Source of the DNA: Caulobacter segnis
GTDB taxonomy: Bacteria; Pseudomonadota; Alphaproteobacteria; Caulobacterales; Caulobacteraceae
Assembly (NCBI RefSeq): GCF_029543125.1
Contig: NZ_JARQWW010000002.1
Location: 744,001 to 808,000 of the forward strand
Reading direction: 5' to 3'
Length of the DNA: 64,000 nucleotides
In this document: positions 10,239-18,273 of the stretch, one piece after another
How positions within the stretch are numbered: the first letter of the stretch is position 1
How the letters are laid out: every line of letters begins with the position of its first letter
Made by a program: the position numbers and the translations under genes
Notes under the pieces: model-generated
The model's input: only the letters and a program-made list of their open reading frames with translations
Databases searched by the model: none
Told to the model about the DNA's origin: nothing

Positions 10239-10733
10239 TCAGCCGTTGAGGTTGGCCAGGCGCAGCTGGCGGGCGCGGGTCAGGATGGCGTTCTCGAGGT
10301 CGGACTCGGTTTGCGCCGAAGCCGGAGCATCGGCCCAGGCGCCGGCCGCGTCGCGGACCTGCTTGAACACCGTCACGTTCAGGCCGTCGGCGCGAAGTCG
10401 GGTGTCGAGGATGTAGACCGTGGTCTTGAAGCGCTCGTTCGGCGCTTCCGGCGCGGTGTACCAATCGGTGATGATCACGCCGCCGTAAGGATCGGCCGAG
10501 GCCAGGGGCATGAAGTTCAGGGCGTCGAGCGAGGCGCGCCACAGATAGCCGTTCACGCCGATCTCGGTCTGGGCGGGGCCCGACGAGCCGCGGCCGAAGG
10601 GCCAGATGCCCCCGCGCTTCTCACCATAGACCTCGGGGCCCTTGCCGCCGCCGCAGGCTGAAACCAGGGTCAGGCTGGCGATCAGGACGCCGAGCGCGGC
10701 GCCGCGCTTCAAAGACCCACGCTCAAGACGCAT
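10239..10733 (-). CDS. DUF3576-family lipoprotein
   Basis: A lipoprotein of about 164 residues. The signal peptide ends in the lipobox LVSAC with the predicted lipidated Cys at residue 27, followed by a glycine-rich linker. The conserved body (IGVNGYLWRASLDALNFMPL and the following VIITDWY segment) matches the alphaproteobacterial family DUF3576, of unknown function. I chose ATG 10733 over an upstream in-frame start at 10775 because a GGAG ribosome site lies nine bases before it and the signal peptide then has normal length. It is first in a reverse-strand series leading into leuS, lptE and holA, which suggests an envelope role. Confidence 0.85.
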   Translation of the reverse strand: MRLERGSLKRGAALGVLIASLTLVSACGGGKGPEVYGEKRGGIWPFGRGSSGPAQTEIGVNGYLWRASLDALNFMPLASADPYGGVIITDWYTAPEAPNERFKTTVYILDTRLRADGLNVTVFKQVRDAAGAWADAPASAQTESDLENAILTRARQLRLANLNG

Positions 10734-11022
10734 ATTCGTCCGCTCCACTCGATATCTTTGCCGCGCTCTGTTCAAAGCGCGTGCAGCGCCGCCCCCGCGA
10801 CCGGATCGGGTCTATAACACTCCGGGGCCGCCGCCAAACAGGTTTCGCGTGGCCCCAGCGCCACAGGCGGCTGCTTGAATCATGGTCAGACCACCTTCCA
10901 GGGTCGACTCACCGTTGACCCCGTCGTCTTCGCGTCTCAAATGCCAGTTATCAGACCGAACAAGCGGAGCCTTTTTGGGCGAAGCGCGTTCGGTGAAACC
11001 GGTAGGGACTAAACGGGTTGTG

Positions 11023-11433
11023 ATGACCGCGAAGCGCGTCTTCTTCGCTGCGGCCGCCACGCTGATCCTCATGGGATCGGCGACGCTGGCCCATGCCGAT
11101 CAGAAGCGTCCGTCGTCCGCCGTCTCTCCCGACGCCTTCACCGTCCGCGGCGATTTCGACGCCAAGGGCGCGCAGGGCTCGCAGTTCGGCCAGGCCGGCA
11201 AGCTGAAGTGGGACGCGAACAAGGGCCGTTGGGGCCTGAAGTTCGACGTCGATCCGTCGCGCGTCCGTCCCACCGCCGATGTCGAGGCCGGCGCCTACTT
11301 CAAGGTGACCCCGTCCCTGCGCGTCGGCGGCGCCGTCGGTCTGGGCCAGCCGGACCAGGACAACGCCATGATGCGCAAGTCCCGCGAAGAGCCGGCGCCG
11401 CGCGTCCGCCTCGAGACCGCTTTGAAGTTCTAG
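11023..11433 (+). CDS. ntrZ: NtrZ-family periplasmic regulatory protein
   Basis: Small secreted protein: a Sec signal peptide (hydrophobic core FFAAAATLILMGSATLAHA, cleavage after AHA) followed by about 108 mature residues with no cysteine. In Caulobacter, NtrZ is a periplasmic protein that restrains the sensor kinase NtrY and is encoded close to parAB, which fits this position. I recognise it by location, length and the beta-rich mature domain rather than by a catalytic motif. ATG 11023 is the likely start since it places the signal peptide at the N-terminus. The coding end overlaps the stop of thiE on the opposite strand by four bases. Confidence 0.75.
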   Translation: MTAKRVFFAAAATLILMGSATLAHADQKRPSSAVSPDAFTVRGDFDAKGAQGSQFGQAGKLKWDANKGRWGLKFDVDPSRVRPTADVEAGAYFKVTPSLRVGGAVGLGQPDQDNAMMRKSREEPAPRVRLETALKF

Positions 11434-12032
11434 TCGGCCAGACCGCCGACCGCGGCGACCCCTGCTGCTCCGCTGCCTTCCAATTCTCCAACCGTTTCAA
11501 CCGTGACGCCGCCCAGGGCGTAGACGGGGATTTTCGCTGTGTGGACCATGGCGCTGAACCGCTGCACGCTCAGAGGCGCGCCGGCGGAGGGGCTGAGGCT
11601 CGGAAATACCGGGGAGACGACAGCGGCGTCGACGTCCTGGGCTGCGGCCAGGGCGGCTTCCGCGTGCGCGGCGGCGGTGATCAGCCAGTGCGGATGGGCC
11701 TGGCGAAGCCGTGAGGCCTCCTGAACGAGCCGTTCCGGCAGGTGGACGCCGTCAGCCTCGACCTTCGCCGCCAATTCCGCGTCCGCGCCGATCAGCAGCT
11801 TCAGGCCGTGCTTCTGTGTCAGGACCCGCAGATGTTCCGCCTGCTCCAGCGCATCCGCCGCGCCGAACAGGCGCAACACCACCGCCGATCCGGCCGGCAG
11901 GCGTCGGGCGATCGCCGCTGGATCGGGCGTACGCTGCGGGTCTGTGAAGAACAGCAGCGGCGGAAGGGGCTTTTTCAGGCCGGCGGCGCGGTTAAGCTGC
12001 GCCGCCGCTTCGGCCAGGACCTGAAGACTCAT
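11430..12032 (-). CDS. thiE: thiamine phosphate synthase (ThiE-like)
   Basis: About 200 residues with a TIM-barrel pattern typical of the ThiE/TenI family: LLFFTDPQR near the start, GADGVHLPE-like AKVEADGVHLPE in the middle, VVSPVFPS and VYALGGVTVET towards the end. ThiE joins the pyrimidine and thiazole halves of thiamine phosphate; TenI relatives in the same family do other thiazole chemistry, so the exact reaction is inferred. No other thiamine genes are nearby. The start at ATG 12032 lies only six bases from the divergent yggS start, an unusually tight divergent pair, so the promoter must sit inside the neighbouring gene or the true start is internal. Confidence 0.78.
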   Translation of the reverse strand: MSLQVLAEAAAQLNRAAGLKKPLPPLLFFTDPQRTPDPAAIARRLPAGSAVVLRLFGAADALEQAEHLRVLTQKHGLKLLIGADAELAAKVEADGVHLPERLVQEASRLRQAHPHWLITAAAHAEAALAAAQDVDAAVVSPVFPSLSPSAGAPLSVQRFSAMVHTAKIPVYALGGVTVETVGELEGSGAAGVAAVGGLAD

Positions 12033-12038
12033 CGACCC

Positions 12039-12686
12039 ATGCCCCAAGCTCTCGACGACATCCGCGCCCGCATCGCCGCCGCCGCCGAGGCGTCCGGACG
12101 TGGTCCGGCGTCCGTGGAGCTGGTGGCGGTGTCCAAGACCCAGGAGTGGTCGGTCGTCGAGCCTGTTCTGACCGCCGGCCAGAAGGTTTTTGGCGAAAAC
12201 CGGGTGCAGGAGGCCATGAGCCGCTGGACCGAGCGTCGGGCGGAGATCGAGTTGAGGCTGATCGGACCCCTGCAAAGCAACAAGACCCGTGAGGCCGTGT
12301 CTTTCTTCGACGTCATCGAGACGGTGGATCGCGACAAGTTGGCGCGCGCCCTGGCGGACGAGGCGCAGCGGATCGGCAAGCTGCCGCGCCTGTTCGTGCA
12401 GGTGAACACCGGCGAGGAAGAGCAGAAGGCGGGGATCATCCCGACCGAGGCGGACGCCTTCATCGCCCGCTGCCGGGGCGAATACGGCCTGACCATCGAG
12501 GGGTTGATGTGCATCCCGCCCGCCGATGTCCCGCCGGGGCCGCATTTCGCCCTGTTGCGCAAGATCGCCGAGCGCAACGGCCTGTCGAAGCTGTCCATGG
12601 GCATGAGCGGCGACTTCGAGACGGCGGTCCGCTTCGGCGCCACCTCGGTCCGCGTGGGCTCGGCCCTGTTCGGCGCGCGCACCTGA
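12039..12686 (+). CDS. YggS-family PLP homeostasis protein
   Basis: Single-domain alanine-racemase-fold protein (about 215 residues) that binds pyridoxal phosphate and regulates its free pool; the family has no known catalytic activity. The PLP lysine lies in VAVSKTQ at about residue 34. FGENRVQEA, LIGPLQSNK and the phosphate-binding LSMGMSGDFETAVRFGATSVRVG region are conserved. The ATG at 12039 lies six bases from the divergent thiE start. An upstream in-frame extension through antisense thiE sequence exists but has no homology and is rejected. The downstream neighbour converges with a three-base gap. Confidence 0.94.
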   Translation: MPQALDDIRARIAAAAEASGRGPASVELVAVSKTQEWSVVEPVLTAGQKVFGENRVQEAMSRWTERRAEIELRLIGPLQSNKTREAVSFFDVIETVDRDKLARALADEAQRIGKLPRLFVQVNTGEEEQKAGIIPTEADAFIARCRGEYGLTIEGLMCIPPADVPPGPHFALLRKIAERNGLSKLSMGMSGDFETAVRFGATSVRVGSALFGART

Positions 12687-12689
12687 GGC

Positions 12690-13211
12690 TCAGTCCCTGA
12701 CGATGGCGACGGCCGAACCCGGCGTCGCCAGGTGCAGCAGGGCTTCCAGATCGGGGCGGGCGAGGGCGACGCAGCCCTCGGTGGGGTCATAATTGTCCCG
12801 CGCCAGGTGCAGGAAGATCGCTGATCCGAGCCCTGGGACCACCGGGTCGTCATTGTGCGCCAGCACACCGACGAGATCGTATACATGATCCTCCCGCCAC
12901 ATGCGCTCGGCGCTGGCGGGGTAGGGCAGGGCGACCATCTGGTTGTAGAGCGGGTCGGACGGGGCGTCGCACCAGCCGTCCATCTGAGTAATCGGCGCGA
13001 CGGGCAAGGCGGTTCCTGGCCCGTGCGGATAGACGTCAGGGCGATAGAGAACCTTGCGGATCGTCCAGGTCCCCAGGGGGCTGGCGCCGTCGCCCTCACG
13101 TTTTTCGTCCGCCGGCAGCACGCCGCCCTTGCCCAGGGCGCAGCGCACGATGCGGTCGCCAAGCTGCAATCGGCCGTCGGCATGGGCGGTGAAGATCATC
13201 GCTTCGCTCAT
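12690..13211 (-). CDS. L,D-transpeptidase (YkuD) family protein
   Basis: A 173-residue protein with a YkuD-type catalytic region: FLHLARDNYDPTEGCVAL places His135 and the nucleophile Cys147 in the family arrangement HxxxDx...GC. Such enzymes make or cut 3-3 peptidoglycan cross-links or attach proteins to the wall. No signal peptide is visible with the ATG at 13211, and no export signal appears upstream, which is atypical for a periplasmic enzyme; some short family members share this. It diverges from cenR, a regulator of cell-envelope functions, across about 50 bases, so a shared envelope theme is plausible but inferred. Confidence 0.85.
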   Translation of the reverse strand: MSEAMIFTAHADGRLQLGDRIVRCALGKGGVLPADEKREGDGASPLGTWTIRKVLYRPDVYPHGPGTALPVAPITQMDGWCDAPSDPLYNQMVALPYPASAERMWREDHVYDLVGVLAHNDDPVVPGLGSAIFLHLARDNYDPTEGCVALARPDLEALLHLATPGSAVAIVRD

Positions 13212-13263
13212 TCCCGCATCATGCCCGCTTGCTTCGACTTGGCGAAGGGGGCCTGACCGGTGC

Positions 13264-13962
13264 ATGTTCACCAACATGCCGCAACGCAAGACTCTGCTGC
13301 TCATCGACGACGACAACGACCTGCGCGGAGCGCTGGCCGAACAGATCCAGCTCCACGAGGAGTTCGCCGCCGTCCAGGCCGACAACGCGACCGACGGCGT
13401 GCGTCTGGCCAAGGAGGTGCGGCCGGACCTGATCCTGCTCGACGTCGACCTGCCCGACATGGACGGGCGCGAGGCCTGCCGCCTGATGCGCAAGGGCGGT
13501 GTCACTGCTCCGGTGATCATGCTCACCGCCGCCGCCACGGACTCCGATCAGATTCTGGGCCTTGAGTCGGGCGCCAACGACTACATCATCAAGCCCTTCC
13601 GCTTCGGGGTGCTGCTGGCCCGCATCCGCGCCCAGCTGCGCAGCCACGAACAGTCGGAAGACGCCATGTTCCGGGTCGGGCCGTACGAATTCCGACCCTC
13701 GACCAAGCTGCTCCTCGACGACAAGGGCAAGAAGATCCGCCTGACGGAGAAGGAGACCAAGATCCTCAAGTATCTCTACCGCGCCGGCGGCAAGCCCGTG
13801 CCGCGCGACGAGCTGCTCACCGAGGTCTGGGGCTACAACGCCGAGGTCACCACCCACACGCTGGAGACGCACGTCTATCGTCTGCGACAGAAGATCGAGA
13901 CTGATCCCGGCGCGGCGCGGATCCTGGTGACGGGCCCCGGCGGCTACCGGCTGCAGCCGTAG
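13264..13962 (+). CDS. cenR: OmpR-type response regulator, CenR
   Basis: Two-domain response regulator of about 232 residues. The receiver domain has the acidic triplet DDD near residue 15, phospho-acceptor Asp60 in LLDVDLPDMDG, and the conserved Lys in IIKPFR. The C-terminal half is an OmpR winged helix including LTEKETKILKYLYR and THTLETHVYRLRQKIE. Sequence and genomic position match Caulobacter CenR, the essential cell-envelope regulator. ATG 13264 lies 12 bases after AAGGGGG; ATG 13276 is an alternative that removes four residues. The partner kinase CenK is not in this window. Confidence 0.9.
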   Translation: MFTNMPQRKTLLLIDDDNDLRGALAEQIQLHEEFAAVQADNATDGVRLAKEVRPDLILLDVDLPDMDGREACRLMRKGGVTAPVIMLTAAATDSDQILGLESGANDYIIKPFRFGVLLARIRAQLRSHEQSEDAMFRVGPYEFRPSTKLLLDDKGKKIRLTEKETKILKYLYRAGGKPVPRDELLTEVWGYNAEVTTHTLETHVYRLRQKIETDPGAARILVTGPGGYRLQP

Positions 13963-13971
13963 GCGCTCGTC

Positions 13972-14778
13972 CTAGATCTGAAAATCGGCGCTGACAGGGG
14001 CGTGGTCGCTGGGGCGCTCCCATTCGCGCACGTCGTCGTGGACTTTCGACACGACCTTGCCGGTGGCGAAGGCGGCTTCGCGCAGGCCGGGGCTGGCCAG
14101 GATGTGGTCAAGGCGCAGGCCGCGGTTGGACTTGCGGAAGTCGGCGGCGCGATAGCTCCACCAGGAATATAGCTTCTGCGGCTCGGGCACGGCTTCGCGC
14201 GGCAGGTCGATGAAGCCGAGCGAGGCCTTCAGCCCCTCCATGGCCTCGACCTCCACAGGCGTGTGGCTGACGATCCGCGACATCTGCTTGTGGCTCCAGA
14301 CGTCGTTCTCCCCGGGGGCGACGTTCAGATCGCCGGTGAGGATCAGCGGCGCCTTGGGGTCGCGGCGCTTCATCTCGGCGGTGAGCTTTTCGTAGAAGTC
14401 GAGCTTGTGGTCGAACTTCGGGTTCACCGTCCGGTCAGGGACGTCGCCCCCGGCCGGAATGTAGAAGTTCTGGATCTCGATCCCCGCCACCTTGGCCGAG
14501 ACGCAGCGGGCGTGGCCCTCGCGGCAGACGCTGAGCGGCTGGGCATCCTCGATCGGCAGGCGCGAGGCGATGGCCACCCCATGCCAGCCTTTCTGGCCGG
14601 CGATCTTCAGGTGCGGGAAGCCGATGGCCTCGAAGGCGGCCCGGGGAAACTCGCCCTCCTGGCACTTGATCTCCTGCATGGCGATGACATCGGGCGCCGC
14701 CTCATCCACGAAGCGCGCCACCTGCTCCATGCGCAGGCGGACGGAATTGACGTTCCAAGTGACCAATCGAAGCCGCAT
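13972..14778 (-). CDS. xth: exodeoxyribonuclease III
   Basis: AP endonuclease/3-prime exonuclease of base-excision repair. The 268-residue protein has the metal- and phosphate-binding motifs of the EEP fold: WNVNS with Asn9, MQEIK with the catalytic Glu, GDLNVAP, and the terminal WERPSDHAPV with the catalytic Asp-His pair. The start ATG at 14778 is the first residue of the conserved MRLRLVTWNVNS block. The gene is preceded by a 228-base gap that contains a promoter-like sequence and an intrinsic terminator, so its expression may be attenuated. Confidence 0.96.
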   Translation of the reverse strand: MRLRLVTWNVNSVRLRMEQVARFVDEAAPDVIAMQEIKCQEGEFPRAAFEAIGFPHLKIAGQKGWHGVAIASRLPIEDAQPLSVCREGHARCVSAKVAGIEIQNFYIPAGGDVPDRTVNPKFDHKLDFYEKLTAEMKRRDPKAPLILTGDLNVAPGENDVWSHKQMSRIVSHTPVEVEAMEGLKASLGFIDLPREAVPEPQKLYSWWSYRAADFRKSNRGLRLDHILASPGLREAAFATGKVVSKVHDDVREWERPSDHAPVSADFQI

Positions 14779-14805
14779 TCGGCGGACCTACGCGGTTTGC
14801 GGGCA

Positions 14806-14844
14806 AAAGAAAACGCCTGGACGAAGAGGGCTGCGTCCAGGCGT
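14806..14844 (-). terminator. intrinsic terminator upstream of xth
   Basis: Reading the reverse strand: a perfect 10-base-pair stem (ACGCCTGGAC at 14835-14844 on that strand pairing with GTCCAGGCGT at 14813-14822) with a 12-base loop is followed immediately by TTTCTTTT. The poly-T lies only on this strand. It could end a small RNA, end lolA readthrough, or attenuate xth. Confidence 0.8.
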
Positions 14845-14928
14845 CAAAGTCGTATCTCTCTCATGCCGCAGCCGGGAGGGGATAAGACCGGCACGGTCCA
14901 GCGTCTCGAAGGTCCATCGCGACGCCTA
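14806..14928 (-). ncRNA. candidate small RNA or attenuated xth leader
   Basis: On the reverse strand a promoter-like pair (14935-14963) is followed by about 120 transcribed bases ending in the intrinsic terminator at 14806-14844. In the middle, GCCGG at 14888-14892 pairs with CCGGC at 14871-14875 to expose a 12-base loop UCUUAUCCCCUC. C-rich loops of this kind are typical of alphaproteobacterial trans-acting RNAs that pair with ribosome-binding sites. No protein-coding frame fits. The alternative is a leader of xth, which begins 28 bases past the T-run. This is a prediction from sequence alone. Confidence 0.4.
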
Positions 14929-14934
14929 TGTGCC

Positions 14935-14963
14935 AAAATAGCCACGGCAAAACTTAAAAGCAA
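14935..14963 (-). promoter_or_regulatory. sigma-70-like promoter in lolA-xth gap
   Basis: On the reverse strand TTGCTT (14958-14963) and TATTTT (14935-14940) are separated by 17 bases, an optimal spacing. The surrounding stretch 14935-15000 is AT-rich compared with the rest of the window. It would start a transcript near 14928. Confidence 0.45.
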
Positions 14964-15006
14964 TAAGCGACAGTTAGTTTCTTGATTGTTGTGATTATGT
15001 CACAAA

Positions 15007-15639
15007 TCAGGGGCGGCCGCCGCGCTTGGTGCGGGGATCCTTCAGAACAAAGGTCCCGGCCGGGAAGGCGCCGGCGGGTGAAAGCTCGGTCAGGCGCAGG
15101 CGGGTGGCCGAGCCGCGGGCGTCGGTGATCGTCCAGCCGATCAGCTGCATGGGCGATTCCGAGAAGTTCAGAGTGATCTCGCCGCGCGTCTCCTTGCGGG
15201 TGTCGGCGGCGGTGATCGAGAAGCCCTCGGCCAGGCGCGAGACGCGGACGACCCGCACGCCGCGGTCCAGGCGGATTTCACGCGCCAGGAACAGGGCCAG
15301 GGGCGTGGCCTTCAGCGGATAGCCGTCAAAGGTCTTCAGCCGGCTGTCCGAGACATAGACATAGGCGCCGTCCGAAACCACGGTCAGGCCCGACGGTGCG
15401 TCATACTCGAAGCGCGCCTTGCCGGGGCGCTGCAGATAGATCGTGCCCTGGGTGCTGACATTGCGGCTGTCGGTCTGGACGAAGCGGCCCTTGGCGGTGC
15501 GCAGGCCGGACAGATAGGCCACGGCCTTGTCCACCAAGGCCTGGTCGGCGGCCGACAGTGCGGGCGGGGCGGCGAGGGCGAGGCTGGGCGCGAGGCCCGC
15601 CACGGCGGCGAACGCCAGCAGATCGCGGCGATTGGTCAT
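15007..15639 (-). CDS. lolA: outer-membrane lipoprotein carrier LolA-family protein
   Basis: Periplasmic chaperone family that ferries lipoproteins from the inner to the outer membrane. About 210 residues: a signal peptide with RR in MTNRRDLLAFAAVAGL and cleavage near ALAAPP, then the open beta-barrel domain (GRFVQTDS, STQGTIYLQRPGKARFEYD, VYVSDSRLKTFDGYPL). ATG 15639 is supported by AGGAG eight bases upstream; an upstream TTG at 15690 would bury the signal peptide. It is downstream of ftsK on the same strand, a pairing frequent in Gram-negative bacteria, with a gap of about 130 bases. Start and function are well supported by context. Confidence 0.9.
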   Translation of the reverse strand: MTNRRDLLAFAAVAGLAPSLALAAPPALSAADQALVDKAVAYLSGLRTAKGRFVQTDSRNVSTQGTIYLQRPGKARFEYDAPSGLTVVSDGAYVYVSDSRLKTFDGYPLKATPLALFLAREIRLDRGVRVVRVSRLAEGFSITAADTRKETRGEITLNFSESPMQLIGWTITDARGSATRLRLTELSPAGAFPAGTFVLKDPRTKRGGRP

Positions 15640-15767
15640 TCTTCTGTTCTCCTTGGCGACGACCCTGTCGCGCCATTTCGGCGTCAGCAAGGCCGCTGCA
15701 TGTCAGGTTTGGAACAGGCCGTAACGCGCGAGCCAAGGCGAAGCTTCATCGCCGCGCCGCTTTTCCG

Positions 15768-18152
15768 CTACAGGGCAGGGGGCGGCGGAGCCAGAATCTC
15801 GCGCTTGCCGGCGTGGTTCGCCGCGCCGACGACGCCTTCCTTCTCCATCCGCTCCATCAGAGAGGCAGCGCGGTTGTAGCCGATCTGCAGGCGGCGCTGG
15901 ATGTAGCTGGTGGAGGCCTTGCGGTCGCGGGTGACCACGGCCACGGCGTGGTCGTACAGGTCGTTGGCCCCGCCCTCGCCGGCGAAGGCGCCCTCGATGG
16001 CCTCGGCGTCCTCATCCTCGCCGCCGGCGGTGACCTCTTCCAGGTACTGCGGCGTGCCTTGCGAGCGGAGAAACTTGGCGACCTCCTCCACCTCGTTGTC
16101 GCCCACGAAGGGGCCGTGCAGGCGGGTGATGCGGCCGCCGCCGGCCATGTAGAGCATGTCGCCCTGGCCCAGCAGCTGTTCGGCGCCCTGTTCGCCCAGG
16201 ATGGTGCGGGCGTCGATCTTCGAGGTGACCTGGAAGCTGATCCGGGTCGGGAAGTTGGCCTTGATGGTGCCGGTGATGACGTCCACCGACGGGCGCTGGG
16301 TGGCCATGATCAGGTGGATGCCGGCGGCGCGGGCCATCTGGGCCAGACGCTGCACGGCGCCTTCGATGTCCTTGCCCGCCACCAGCATCAGGTCGGCCAC
16401 CTCGTCGATGACCACGACCAGATAGGGCATGGGCTCGGGGCTCAGCTTCTCGGTCTCGTAGATCGGGCGGCCGGCTTCGTCGAAACCGGTCTGGACGGTG
16501 CGCTCGAAGTGTTCGCCCTTGGCCTTGGCCTCGTTGGCGCGCTCGTTGTAGCCGGCCACGTTGCGCACGCCGATCTTGGACATGCGGCGATAGCGGTCCT
16601 CCATCTCGCGCACGGTCCATTTGAGCGCGACGATGGCCTTCTTGGGATCGGTCACCACCGGCGCCAGCAGGTGCGGGATGCCGTCATAGACGCTGAGCTC
16701 CAGCATCTTCGGGTCGATCATGATGAACCGGCACTTGTCCGGCGGCAGGCGGTACAGGATCGACAGGATCATGGCGTTGACCCCCACCGACTTGCCCGAG
16801 CCGGTCGTGCCGGCGATCAGCAGGTGGGGCATCTTGGCCAGGTCGGCGATGTAGGGTTCGCCGCCGATGGTCTCGCCCAGGGCCATGGGCAGGGCCTGGC
16901 CGGCCTTCTCGTAGTCGCTGCTCGACAGCAGGTCGCGCAGATAGACGGTCTCGCGCTTCTGGTTCGGCAGTTCGATGCCGATGGCGTTGCGGCCCGGCAC
17001 CACGCTGACGCGGCAGGCGGCCACGCTCATGGAGCGGGCGATGTCGTCCGACAGGGCCACCACGCGGGCGCTTTTCACCCCGGCGGCGGGGACCAGTTCG
17101 TAGAGGGTGACCACCGGGCCGGGGCGGATCTGGTCGATCTGGCCCTTCACGCCGAACTCGGCCAGCACGCTTTCCAGCAGACGGGCGTTCTGGCGCAGGG
17201 AGCCTTCGTCCACCGCCGAGGCGCGGGGCTTGGGCTTGGTCAGCATGGCCAATTCGGGAAGCTGGAAGCCGCCCGGCTGCACGAAATCGAAGGTCTTCTG
17301 CTTCTCCCGCACCTCGCGGCCGGAATCCTTCGGCGTGGGCTTGGGCTGCTTGATCGACAGGGGGCGGGAATCCACCGGATCGGCGACGATAGGGCCGTCC
17401 TCGTCCTCATCGTCGTCCGCGGCGATGCTGATCGGCTCAGGCGCGCGGCGGGGCTTGCGTTCCGGGCGCGGAGGGGCGCTGCGCGGGTCGGGAGCGCGGC
17501 GCTCCTCGACCTCTTCATTGCGGCGCTGCATCTGCTCGCCGACCCAGGCGGCGGAGGCGGCAAGGTCCAGGCGGCGCAGGCCGATGGCGTAGCCGACGCC
17601 GACAGCGCCAAGCACACCCAGCAGGATGCCGGCGATCACGGTGGCGCCGGGCAGGCGCGCGAAGCTCAGCAGGCCCGCCAGGCCATGCAGCAGGCCGTCG
17701 CCCCAAAAGCCACCCAGGCCCTTGGCCAGGGGCCAGCCCGAAGGCGGGCTCGGCAGGGCCAAGAGGCCGCCGAGGGCCAGCAGGCCCAGGACGCCGACCA
17801 GAGCCCGGATGCGGGTCGACTTGCGCGACAGGTCCGGCTCCTGATCGGCGACGCGCGACAGGCCGAAGATCACCATCATCAGGCCGGCGCCCCAGGCGGC
17901 CAGACCCAGGGATTGCATGAAGATGTCGGCCAGGGTCGCGCCCACGCCGCCCAGGGCGTTGCCCGGCGCGCCGCCGGTGGCGGCGTTCCAGCTGGGATCA
18001 GCGGCGTCGTAGGTGGCCACGGCCAGAACCAGCGCCACGCCGGCTGCGGTCACCAGGCCGCCCCGGAAACGGGCCGTGAACGGCGCGCTCCAGCCCGCCT
18101 TGGCCGCGTCCCAGGCCAGTTCGCCGATCGTGCGTCGCGCCGCCCGCGCCAT
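15768..18152 (-). CDS. ftsK: DNA translocase FtsK
   Basis: Septum-associated motor that pumps chromosome ends through the closing septum. Of about 794 residues, the first 190 hold four hydrophobic membrane segments, then a short charged linker, then the RecA-like motor with Walker A GTTGSGKS at about residue 450 and Walker B FIMIDPKM. The C-terminal gamma winged helix ([24 protein letters not shown]) that reads KOPS is present. I chose ATG 18152; a TTG at 18164 adds four residues. The linker is short compared with E. coli FtsK, as usual in alphaproteobacteria. It is followed by lolA. Confidence 0.97.
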   Translation of the reverse strand: MARAARRTIGELAWDAAKAGWSAPFTARFRGGLVTAAGVALVLAVATYDAADPSWNAATGGAPGNALGGVGATLADIFMQSLGLAAWGAGLMMVIFGLSRVADQEPDLSRKSTRIRALVGVLGLLALGGLLALPSPPSGWPLAKGLGGFWGDGLLHGLAGLLSFARLPGATVIAGILLGVLGAVGVGYAIGLRRLDLAASAAWVGEQMQRRNEEVEERRAPDPRSAPPRPERKPRRAPEPISIAADDDEDEDGPIVADPVDSRPLSIKQPKPTPKDSGREVREKQKTFDFVQPGGFQLPELAMLTKPKPRASAVDEGSLRQNARLLESVLAEFGVKGQIDQIRPGPVVTLYELVPAAGVKSARVVALSDDIARSMSVAACRVSVVPGRNAIGIELPNQKRETVYLRDLLSSSDYEKAGQALPMALGETIGGEPYIADLAKMPHLLIAGTTGSGKSVGVNAMILSILYRLPPDKCRFIMIDPKMLELSVYDGIPHLLAPVVTDPKKAIVALKWTVREMEDRYRRMSKIGVRNVAGYNERANEAKAKGEHFERTVQTGFDEAGRPIYETEKLSPEPMPYLVVVIDEVADLMLVAGKDIEGAVQRLAQMARAAGIHLIMATQRPSVDVITGTIKANFPTRISFQVTSKIDARTILGEQGAEQLLGQGDMLYMAGGGRITRLHGPFVGDNEVEEVAKFLRSQGTPQYLEEVTAGGEDEDAEAIEGAFAGEGGANDLYDHAVAVVTRDRKASTSYIQRRLQIGYNRAASLMERMEKEGVVGAANHAGKREILAPPPPAL

Positions 18153-18273
18153 GTCGCCCCTCAACAGTTCGAAGTCGTCCTCAAACCTTGTTCTGCCCCC
18201 ACGAAGGTTAAGGGGCGTTTACGATGATCGGGCCGTCTGGACTTATCCCCGCCTGAGCGCGCATATCGCCCCC

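Noticed and set aside
14845-15006. A short protein gene in the lolA-xth gap.
   Set aside because: No frame with a start, ribosome site and sensible composition; RNA features explain the gap better.
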